This document shows positions 1-5,335 of a stretch of DNA of 5,807 nt, piece after piece (within the stretch, counting starts at the first letter, position 1; the number at the start of each line of letters is the position of its first letter). Under the pieces are notes generated by a model. It did not search any database. It was given only the letters and a program-made list of their open reading frames with translations, and was not told where the DNA came from. The stretch lies in contig SYID01000220.1 of NCBI GenBank assembly GCA_005798925.1, forward strand, positions 1 through 5,807, in the 5' to 3' direction. A program made the translations under genes and the position numbers. The stretch is from Verrucomicrobiota bacterium (GTDB lineage Bacteria; Verrucomicrobiota; Verrucomicrobiia; Opitutales; UBA953).

Positions 1-157
1 CCAGAAGGTCCGCTACCTCGACATCGGCGCCAAGTTCCTCACCGCCGACGGCACGCTCGAGAAGTCCGTCATGCCGGACCTCCTGCACCTGAACGCCGTC
101 AGCTACCAGATCTGGGCCGACGCCATCCGCGAGCCGCTCGCGGCGCTCGTCAAGTAA
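1..157 (+). CDS. SGNH/GDSL-family hydrolase, C-terminal fragment
   Basis: This is the end of a gene that starts before the window: 51 codons are read in frame from base 2 to a TAA stop at 155-157. The visible tail contains MPDLLHLN followed by YQIWADAI. In the SGNH/GDSL esterase superfamily (including PAF-acetylhydrolase-like and rhamnogalacturonan-acetylesterase-like enzymes) the last conserved block is DxxH, which supplies the Asp and His of the Ser-Asp-His triad. Here these are the D and H of PDLLH, about 25 residues from the C-terminus. The following GYQIWADAI-like helix is typical of the bacterial PAF-AH beta/gamma-like group. Such enzymes usually remove acyl or acetyl groups from carbohydrates or lipids. 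The substrate, the export signal and the catalytic Ser block lie outside the window. The gene is convergent with the haem-protein gene at 221-1510. The family call is fairly sure and the substrate unknown. Confidence 0.78.
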   Translation, partial: QKVRYLDIGAKFLTADGTLEKSVMPDLLHLNAVSYQIWADAIREPLAALVK

Positions 158-177
158 GCCGCGCCTAGGTCGCGACG

Positions 178-210
178 AAGGGCTGGTCCGCCTTGAGGGC
201 CGGCCCTTTT
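178..210. terminator. Probable bidirectional intrinsic terminator
   Basis: Bases 178-189 pair with 197-208 as a continuous 12-bp GC-rich stem with two G-U pairs (t184-g202 and t187-g199) around a 7-nt loop at 190-196. On the plus strand the stem runs into TTTT at 207-210. It lies 20 nt after the stop of the upstream hydrolase and just after the stop of the minus-strand haem-protein gene at 221. It is therefore placed to end both convergent transcripts. On the minus strand the T tract is only CTTCG, so termination should be weaker in that direction. Confidence 0.68.
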
Positions 211-220
211 CGTGTCCGCC

Positions 221-1510
221 TCACTTGCCCCAGCCGCCGGGCAGGTCGGGCAACGTGGCCGTGAGGATCTCGTGGATCGCCACGCGCTCGGCTTCCTCGA
301 GGTGGCCGAAAGCGGGGGAGGGCGGGAAGGCGCGCAGGCCGGACGACAGACGCAGCAGGGTGATCTCGCGAAGCTGCGGCGGCAGGTGCGCGAAGCTCTC
401 GGAGTAGATGAGCGGGCTGCAACGGTAGCGGAAGAGGCGCGTGCGCAGGTCGAGGTCGCGGAGGGAGCGGCCGTGCGCGTCGGGCTTGCGGGTCTTCGCG
501 TAGGCGGCGGCGAAGACGCCGTCGGAACGCAGCGCGTCGGCCGGCCACGGGGCTTCGTCGCGGCAGAGCAGGGCGTCGAGCAGCTTCTCGGCCTGGCTCT
601 CGAAGACCACGAGGCAGGAGCCTTGCGGCGGGGCCGATTCGGGCAGGCCGAGGATCGCGCGCATGGCCGGCCAGCGATGCAGCGCGATGCGCGCGTCCTG
701 CAGGGCGGCGGAGATCACGTTATGCACGTGGACCTGGTGGTCATGCAGCAGCAGCGGCACGACGTCGCTCGTCTTCAGGAGGTAGCGGCGGGTGTCGACG
801 ATGCCTTCGAGCGAGGCGAGGTTGCGCGTCGGTCGGGCCGACGGACCCTCGAAGGCTTCGATGTTCCGGCCGGTCAGATTGCCGCGGTGACGCAGGCCCG
901 GTCCGCCGCCGGTCACGTACCATCCGCCCCAGCGTTCCTCGAGCGGGGTCGACGGGGCGATGTTCGAACCGCCGGAGCCGCTGAGCGGTTCGCCCCCGGC
1001 GTCGGGGAAGACCGAGCGCGTGCGCAAGGTGGGCGTATGTTCGTGCCGCGCATGGCAGAGCAGGCAGTCGTTGTCGCGGGCGAGCAGGGGCGCGTCACCC
1101 TTCTCGTGGGCGTCGAAGACGTAGAACGTCGCGCCCAGCTGCGGGTCGAAGACCGTCACTTCGAAGGCGCCGGCGGGCGCCCAGCCGACGTAGGCCTCGT
1201 CGGAGAAGTAGAGCACGCGCGGCGTCTCCGGCGTGATCAGGTCGCGCTGGAGGCTCGTCTTGCTGAACACGAAGAGCTGCGACTCCACCGGCACCTTGAA
1301 TTCGTCGAGCAACCACCGCAGGCGCTGCCTGGCGGGCAGGGCCCGGATGGCGTCGGCGCGGGCCCGGTGCGCGGCGTTGAGGGCCGTCGCGCGGTCCGTG
1401 GCCGGGGTGGCCGAATAGCGGATCGGCGGTTCCTCGAAAGGCTCGGCCTGCTGGCCGTCCGCGGGGGCGGTCACGACGACCAGGAGGAGCAGGCGGACGA
1501 AGGGAGGCAC
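221..1510 (-). CDS. Exported monohaem c-type cytochrome-like protein of unknown function
   Basis: This 429-aa protein is probably exported. An N-terminal hydrophobic stretch (residues 4-15, RLLLLVVVTA) is followed by a small-residue region suitable for signal peptidase cleavage near ADG-QQ. One covalent haem c site, CLLCH, lies at 149-153. Other distinctive segments are LFVFSKTSLQRD (79-90), PRVLYFSDEAYVGW (97-110), DPQLGATFY (122-130), ERWGGWYVTG (192-201), RHRGN (207-211) and a His-rich HDHQVHVHN (256-264). I recall the same ordered set of motifs in uncharacterised cytochrome c-domain proteins of Planctomycetota, Verrucomicrobiota and Acidobacteriota; I know of no assigned function. The start is a GTG. 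It is the only plausible in-frame start that leaves a signal peptide, but the nearest purine-rich site (AGGGAG) is about 18 nt away. The gene lies 43 nt downstream of the sigma-factor gene, so they are probably cotranscribed. It may be a periplasmic electron carrier or haem enzyme; its role is not established. Confidence 0.82.
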   Translation of the reverse strand: MPPFVRLLLLVVVTAPADGQQAEPFEEPPIRYSATPATDRATALNAAHRARADAIRALPARQRLRWLLDEFKVPVESQLFVFSKTSLQRDLITPETPRVLYFSDEAYVGWAPAGAFEVTVFDPQLGATFYVFDAHEKGDAPLLARDNDCLLCHARHEHTPTLRTRSVFPDAGGEPLSGSGGSNIAPSTPLEERWGGWYVTGGGPGLRHRGNLTGRNIEAFEGPSARPTRNLASLEGIVDTRRYLLKTSDVVPLLLHDHQVHVHNVISAALQDARIALHRWPAMRAILGLPESAPPQGSCLVVFESQAEKLLDALLCRDEAPWPADALRSDGVFAAAYAKTRKPDAHGRSLRDLDLRTRLFRYRCSPLIYSESFAHLPPQLREITLLRLSSGLRAFPPSPAFGHLEEAERVAIHEILTATLPDLPGGWGK

Positions 1511-1553
1511 GTCGCCACGATGGCGCGTCTCCCTTTGCGAGACAAGACTCCGC

Positions 1554-2513
1554 TCAGGCGCGGATGCCGAGGCGGAGCTTGCGCAGGGCGCCCGCCTCGA
1601 TCTGCCGGATGCGTTCGCGGGACACGCCTTCGTCGCGACCGATGGCGTCGAGGGTCTCCTCCTCGCCGTCGAGGCCGTGGCGGCGGCGGATCACCGCCAG
1701 TTCGCGCGGCGTGAGCTGGGCGAGCGCTTCCCGCAGGGCCGCAGCGCGGTCGGCGCGCTCCGTCGCGACGGGCGGCGGCACGGCGTCCGCGTCGGCCAGC
1801 GTCGCGCCGAAGGTCAGGTCGCCGTCCTCGCCGACGGGCGCGTCGAGCGACTGCCCGTGCTGGCCGAAGCAACGGAGCTCGGCGAGCTTCTCGGACGAGC
1901 AGGCCAGGATGGCGGCCAGCTCCGCGTCGGACGGCTCGCGGCCCTTCTCCTGGCGCAGCTCGGCCTCGGCCTTGCGCAGCTTGGCCATCTGCTCGTGCAG
2001 GTTGCGCGGCAGGCGCACTGTGCGGCGCAGGAAGTTGAGTTCGCGGAAGACCGCGCTGCGGATGCCCCAGTAGGCGTAGGTGCTGAAGCGATGCCCGTAG
2101 TCGGCGTCGAAGTCGCGGGCCGCGGCCAGCAGGGCGACGTGCCCGGCCGAGATCAGGTCCATGAGCTCACCGCGCGGGGCGTGCGTCTGCTGCGCGGCGA
2201 AATGGCAGAGACGCAGGTTGCAGTTCACCAGATGGTCGAAGGCGGCCTGGCCGGCGTCGGTCAGCGTGCCGTCGGCCAGCTTGCCCGCCTTGACCAGCCG
2301 GCCGAGGCGGAGCTCATCGGCTCCTTCGAGGCGCGGCCACTGATTGGCCTGATCGAGGTAACGGCGCAGGTCATCGGGGGCGTCGGCGCGGTCGACGAAC
2401 CCCTTAGGAGCAGGCTGGTCGGTCCGTGGGGTGGTTCGGGCGGAGCGGAGGGAGGCCGGGCGGAATTCGCTGGCGGCGGACGTGGCGGGTCGGGCGGGGA
2501 GTCGGTTGATCAT
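1554..2513 (-). CDS. RNA polymerase sigma factor, sigma-70 family (RpoD-like, non-housekeeping)
   Basis: This 319-aa sigma factor directs RNA polymerase to a subset of promoters. The first 45 residues are a low-complexity Arg/Ala/Pro tail with no region 1.1. A region 1.2-like segment (47-77) contains DDLRRYLDQ. Region 2 (about 90-160) contains NLRLCHFAA, MDLISAGHVALLAAARDFD and FSTYAYWGIRSAVFR. Region 3 (about 165-215) contains RLPRNLHEQMAKL and GREPSDAELA. Region 4 (about 258-315) has LTPRELAVIRRRHGL and a helix-turn-helix ending RERIRQIEAGALRKLR, nearly identical to RpoD. The length and the lack of region 1.1 suggest a group 2 or 3 factor rather than the essential sigma. Against E. coli RpoD (recalled alignment), region 2.4 differs at W434 (G150), Q437 (S153) and T440 (F156). 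The start is ATG 2513, with no Shine-Dalgarno. The TGA stop lies 43 nt before the haem-protein gene. No anti-sigma gene is visible. Confidence 0.93.
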   Translation of the reverse strand: MINRLPARPATSAASEFRPASLRSARTTPRTDQPAPKGFVDRADAPDDLRRYLDQANQWPRLEGADELRLGRLVKAGKLADGTLTDAGQAAFDHLVNCNLRLCHFAAQQTHAPRGELMDLISAGHVALLAAARDFDADYGHRFSTYAYWGIRSAVFRELNFLRRTVRLPRNLHEQMAKLRKAEAELRQEKGREPSDAELAAILACSSEKLAELRCFGQHGQSLDAPVGEDGDLTFGATLADADAVPPPVATERADRAAALREALAQLTPRELAVIRRRHGLDGEEETLDAIGRDEGVSRERIRQIEAGALRKLRLGIRA

Positions 2514-2544
2514 ATGGAGAAATGGAAGGGCCTTATATAGATAG

Positions 2545-2567
2545 GGCCGAAAAAGGGGGTTTCGGCC
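2545..2567 (-). promoter_or_regulatory. Hairpin in the probable 5' leader of the sigma-factor gene
   Basis: GGCCGAAA at 2545-2552 is the exact reverse complement of TTTCGGCC at 2560-2567, giving a perfect 8-bp stem with a 7-nt loop (2553-2559). It ends 31 nt upstream of the sigma-factor ATG and would be transcribed if the promoter lies in the AT-rich block behind it. It could be an attenuator-like or mRNA-stabilising leader hairpin, or a dyad operator. The sequence alone does not separate these. No U run follows it on either strand, so a simple terminator is unlikely. Confidence 0.4.
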
Positions 2568-2581
2568 GACATGTTTTCGTA

Positions 2582-2590
2582 AGTATATCA
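2582..2590 (-). promoter_or_regulatory. Candidate extended -10 promoter for the sigma-factor gene
   Basis: Read on the minus strand, 2590-2582 is TGATATACT: a TGn extension followed by TATACT, which matches TATAAT at five of six positions. No -35 hexamer is found 16-18 nt upstream, as expected for an extended -10 element. Transcription would begin near 2575 and place the hairpin at 2545-2567 in a leader of about 60 nt. An alternative is the exact TATAAT at 2617-2612. Confidence 0.3.
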
Positions 2591-2631
2591 GGATGAATGG
2601 AATAAAAATGTATTATATTTTCTAAAGGGGT

Positions 2632-2694
2632 GGCCGGCCTGGCCCACAGGGGGGGGTGGGCCGGCCAGTCGGACCACGGATTATGCCGGCCTGG
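2632..2694. repeat. Short GCCGGCC repeats with a G8 tract and an inverted repeat
   Basis: Three copies of GCCGGCC begin at 2633, 2660 and 2685. The first and third share GCCGGCCTGG exactly, and the second reads GCCGGCCAGT. Two of them lie in 8-bp GGCCGGCC palindromes (2632-2639 and 2659-2666). GGCCCAC (2641-2647) and GTGGGCC (2656-2662) form a perfect 7-bp stem around an A plus G7 loop. The block lies 86 to 148 bp upstream of the sulfatase ATG, in the position of an operator or protein-binding cluster. No binding protein can be named. Confidence 0.5.
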
Positions 2695-2765
2695 TCGGTT
2701 TCGTCAAAGGGGGTGGTAACGACGGAAATTAAAGGCTTTTTTGGGTGGGAACGGGCGAGGGTTTC

Positions 2766-2770
2766 GGGAG
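2766..2770 (+). promoter_or_regulatory. Ribosome binding site that fixes the sulfatase start
   Basis: GGGAG at 2766-2770 lies 10 nt before ATG 2781. It supports that ATG over the upstream in-frame GTG at 2745, which would add 12 polar residues in front of the signal peptide. It is the only plausible Shine-Dalgarno sequence in front of any of the five gene starts visible in the window. Confidence 0.5.
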
Positions 2771-2780
2771 TCTATCAAAT

Positions 2781-4130
2781 ATGCCCCGCTTCTTATCCCT
2801 TGGCTTGGCCTGGTTGGCCGGCTTGTGCGTCGCCCTCGCCGCCGATCGGCCGAACATCCTGATGATTGTTTCCGACGACCATGCATGGTTCGACTACGGG
2901 TTCATGGGTTCCCAGGCGGTCCGCACCCCGCACCTGGACCGACTTGCGGCGGAATCGCGCGTGTTTCCCCGCGGCTATGTCACGAACTCGCTCTGCGGTC
3001 CGAGCCTGGCCTCCATGCTGACCGGTCGCCACGTGCATCGCCATGGCATCACCGGCAACGACCCGCGCTTGCCGGCCATCGAAGGCGCGAACGGCGCGAA
3101 GGGGGCGGCCAAGGCCGCCGCCGCGAAGCAGAAGAGCGCCGCCTTCCTCGCGGGCCGCGCCAAGATGATCGAACTTTTCCAGCGCTCGCCGATCCTGCCC
3201 CGTCTCCTCGCCGACCAAGGCTACGTGAGCCTGCAGACGGGCAAATGGTGGATGGGCCCATATCAGACCGGCGGCTTCACCGAAGGCATGACCAAGGGCG
3301 GCCGCCACGGCGACGATGGCCTCGACATCGGCCGCAAGACGCTCGCGCCGCTGACCGACTTCATCAGCCGCGCCAAGAAGGACGGAAAGCCGTTCTTCGC
3401 CTGGTACGCGCCGATGATGCCGCATGACCCGCACACGCCCCCCGAGCGGCTGCTCGCCAAGTATCGCGACAAGTCGCCGACGCCTCAGGCCGCCAAATAC
3501 CACGCGATGGTGGAATGGTTCGACGAGACCATCGGCGAGGTGCGCGCCCATCTCGAGAAGGAAGGCCTGACCCGCGACACGATCATCGTCTATATCGCCG
3601 ACAACGGCTGGATCCCGCGCACGGACAAGCCCGTGGTCGACTTCGAGCGCTCCAAGCAGTCGCCCTTCGACGGCGGCGTGCGCACGCCGATCTTCGTGAG
3701 CTGGCCCGGTCGCATCCCGCCGGCCATGATGGCCGAGGCCGCCAGCGCCGTGGACATCCTGCCCACGCTGCTCAAGCTCGCGGGCGCGCCCGTGCCCGCC
3801 GGCGGCGACGGGATCGACCTGCTCGACGACGCCGCGCTGAAAGCGCGCCCGTTCGTCGCCGGCCAGAACTCCACCCACGACATCCTCGAGCTCGGCCGTC
3901 CCGCCGCCAGCCTGCGCTACCGCTGGCTCGTCGCCGGCGACCTCAAGCTCATCGTCTCCAGCGGACTCAAGACCGGCACCAGCCAGTCCGGGTCGTATGA
4001 CGCGACCGAGCCTCCCCGCCTGTTCGACCTGAAGGCCGATCCGCACGAGCGGACCGACCTCGCCGCCGCCCGCCCCGAAGATGTCAAGCGCCTCACCGCG
4101 CTCCTCGACGGCTGGTGGGACGGCCGCTGA
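2781..4130 (+). CDS. Exported type I sulfatase-like protein with a divergent active-site signature
   Basis: This 449-aa protein of the alkaline phosphatase/arylsulfatase superfamily would cleave sulfate esters if active. Residues 1-21 form a signal peptide ending ALA-A. Metal-ligand motif 1 is SDD (31-33) in RPNILMIVSDDHAW. The signature at 72-83 is CGPSLASMLTGR: C72 is the residue normally matured to formylglycine, but the Arg of CxPSR is L76. TGKWWMG (153-159) replaces the usual GKWHxG, so the catalytic His is W157. PHDPHTPP (214-221) gives H215, ADNGW (273-277) gives metal ligands D274 and N275, and SKQSPFDGGVRTP (291-303) gives the Lys K292. An Ala/Lys-rich insert occupies about 99-128. 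I recall the C-x-PSLA, HGITGND and GKWW motifs as shared by a planctomycete/verrucomicrobial sulfatase subfamily, so the changes look inherited rather than decay. It is the first gene of a probable operon. No maturase gene is in view. The fold is sure; the activity and substrate are not. Confidence 0.92.
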   Translation: MPRFLSLGLAWLAGLCVALAADRPNILMIVSDDHAWFDYGFMGSQAVRTPHLDRLAAESRVFPRGYVTNSLCGPSLASMLTGRHVHRHGITGNDPRLPAIEGANGAKGAAKAAAAKQKSAAFLAGRAKMIELFQRSPILPRLLADQGYVSLQTGKWWMGPYQTGGFTEGMTKGGRHGDDGLDIGRKTLAPLTDFISRAKKDGKPFFAWYAPMMPHDPHTPPERLLAKYRDKSPTPQAAKYHAMVEWFDETIGEVRAHLEKEGLTRDTIIVYIADNGWIPRTDKPVVDFERSKQSPFDGGVRTPIFVSWPGRIPPAMMAEAASAVDILPTLLKLAGAPVPAGGDGIDLLDDAALKARPFVAGQNSTHDILELGRPAASLRYRWLVAGDLKLIVSSGLKTGTSQSGSYDATEPPRLFDLKADPHERTDLAAARPEDVKRLTALLDGWWDGR

Positions 4131-4152
4131 ACCTTCTCCGCCCATCACGACC

Positions 4153-5322
4153 ATGAACCCGCCCCGTCTCCTCCTCGCCGCCTTCGCCGCCCTGCTCGTC
4201 GGCTGCCAGACCGCCGATGTCTCCGCGCCCGCCCCGCAGGCCGCGCCCAAGGCCGCCGCCAAGGGCAAGGCCAAGCCGGCGCCCGCGCAGCATGTCTTCT
4301 ATGTCGGCACCTCCGGCCCGAAGGCCCAGGGCGTGCTGCGCTGCGTGCTCGACGGCAAGACCGGCAAGATCTCGGCGCCGACCGTCGCCGCCGAAGCCAG
4401 GTCTGCTTCGTACGTCGCCCTCAGCCCGGACGCCAAGTTCCTCTACGCCACCGCCGAGGCCGCGGAGGGGGCCGTCGCCGCTTACGTCGTCGAAGGCGAG
4501 AAACTCCGCCTGCTCGGGACCGAAGCCTCCAAGGGCAAGGGGCCGACGCATCTCGCCGTCGACGGGGCCGGCCGCAACCTGGTCGTCGTGAACTACGGCT
4601 CGGGCTCCACGACCGCGCTGCCCATCAAGACCGACGGCTCGCTCGCGCCTGCTTCGTCCTCGCTCCAGCACGTCGGCTCCGGGCCGAACACCGGCCGCCA
4701 GGCCGGGCCGCACGCGCACGGCGTCTACTTCCATCCGAAGAGCGGCCGCGTCTACGTCGCCGACCTCGGCACGGACGACATCTTCATCTACAAGTTCGAC
4801 GCGGAGAAGGGCCTGCTCGCCGCGAACAAGCCGAAGTCCGGCCGCGTCACCGCCGGCGAAGGCCCGCGACACCTCGCCTTCCATCCCAACGGCAAGTTCG
4901 CCTACGTGAACACCGAGATGGGCCTCAACGTCGTCGCCTTCTCCGTCGATCGCAACGGCGGCTTGAAGCAGCTCCAGAGCCTCCCGACCCTGCCCGCCGG
5001 CGCGGACGCCAAGGGCGCTTCCACCGCCGAGATCTTCGTCCGCCCCGACGGCAAGACCCTCTACGTCTCCAACCGCGGCCATGACTCCCTCGCCGTCTAT
5101 TCGATCGCCGCGGACGGCAAGCTGGCGCTGCTCCAGCACGTGCTCGGCGTGCCCGCCACGCCGCGCGGCTTCGGCCTGAGCGCCGACGGCCGCTGGCTCG
5201 TCTGCGCCGGCCAGAAATCCGGCACGCTCAACGCCTACCGCGTCGGCCGCGACGGCAAGCTCACCGACACCAGGCAGGCCGTCGAGGCCCCGGCCGCCGC
5301 CGCGGTGGTGTTCGTGCCCTGA
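4153..5322 (+). CDS. Lactonase-family seven-bladed beta-propeller lipoprotein
   Basis: This 389-aa protein resembles the cytosolic 6-phosphogluconolactonase (Pgl/YbhE-type) family but carries an export signal. Residues 1-17 are hydrophobic and end in the lipobox LVGC, so C18 would be lipidated. An Ala/Pro/Lys-rich linker (19-46) leads into the propeller. Family-like blade repeats include YVALSPDAKFLYA (87-99), GPTHLAVD (130-137) with VVNYGSG, GPHAHG (185-190), GEGPRHLAFHPNGKFAYV, AEIFVRPDGKTLYVSNRG and TPRGFGLSADGRWLVCAG. These match the usual order of the fold. ATG 4153 was chosen because it gives an intact lipoprotein signal; a longer in-frame extension to 4081 lies inside the sulfatase gene. 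The gap to the sulfatase stop is 22 nt, and no Shine-Dalgarno is visible, so translation may be coupled. It may hydrolyse sugar lactones made by periplasmic oxidation, or serve as a binding propeller. Phosphorylated gluconolactone is an unlikely substrate outside the cytoplasm. Confidence 0.88.
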   Translation: MNPPRLLLAAFAALLVGCQTADVSAPAPQAAPKAAAKGKAKPAPAQHVFYVGTSGPKAQGVLRCVLDGKTGKISAPTVAAEARSASYVALSPDAKFLYATAEAAEGAVAAYVVEGEKLRLLGTEASKGKGPTHLAVDGAGRNLVVVNYGSGSTTALPIKTDGSLAPASSSLQHVGSGPNTGRQAGPHAHGVYFHPKSGRVYVADLGTDDIFIYKFDAEKGLLAANKPKSGRVTAGEGPRHLAFHPNGKFAYVNTEMGLNVVAFSVDRNGGLKQLQSLPTLPAGADAKGASTAEIFVRPDGKTLYVSNRGHDSLAVYSIAADGKLALLQHVLGVPATPRGFGLSADGRWLVCAGQKSGTLNAYRVGRDGKLTDTRQAVEAPAAAAVVFVP

Positions 5323-5335
5323 TCCCGCCGCCCAG

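Larger units (their letters stand above)
2514..2780. other. Divergent intergenic region between sigma-factor and sulfatase genes
   Basis: These 267 bp carry the control signals for both divergent units, and I see no convincing gene in them. The stretch 2571-2626 is markedly AT-rich compared with the surroundings. It contains a TATAAT on the minus strand (2617-2612) with no recognisable -35, an overlapping TATATT on the plus strand (2614-2619), and the extended -10 listed separately. The stretch 2627-2714 is the opposite: runs of four to eight G and three GCCGGCC-type repeats. The phrase AAAGGGG(G)TGG occurs at 2624-2633 and again at 2706-2716. No good TTGACA box for the plus-strand operon was found. 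Confidence 0.6.

Noticed and set aside
212..1714. 500-codon open frame on the plus strand
   Set aside because: It lies opposite the haem-protein and sigma-factor genes, both of which have clear family motifs. Its translation is Arg/Gly/Ala-rich without recognisable domains, as expected for antisense frames in GC-rich DNA.
1471..1872. Minus-strand frame with a GTG 10 nt after AGGGAG (near 1523), considered as a better start or a frameshifted signal peptide for the haem protein
   Set aside because: That frame stops at 1471 after a short Ser/Cys-rich tail, while the frame starting at 1510 gives a proper signal peptide leading into the haem protein.
1677..2540. 287-codon open frame on the plus strand
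   Set aside because: It is fully antisense to the sigma-factor gene; no domain is visible.
2627..2660. G-quadruplex
   Set aside because: Only the G8-T-G3 stretch is compact, giving three tracts; the nearest fourth G run is 18 nt away, outside the usual loop length.
2731..2744. Terminator suggested by the T6 run after AAAGGC
   Set aside because: The only possible stem is AAAG with CTTT, too short and without a GC core.
2745..2780. GTG 2745 as the sulfatase start
   Set aside because: It adds 12 polar residues before the signal peptide; ATG 2781 has GGGAG at 10 nt and gives a clean signal peptide.
2656..2862. Small gene in the intergenic region (68 codons, plus strand)
   Set aside because: It overlaps the sulfatase start in another frame, has no Shine-Dalgarno or recognisable motif, and begins in the repeat block.
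2793..4274. 493-codon open frame on the minus strand
   Set aside because: It is antisense to the sulfatase, which has signal peptide, metal and catalytic motifs in order. The minus translation shows no motif.
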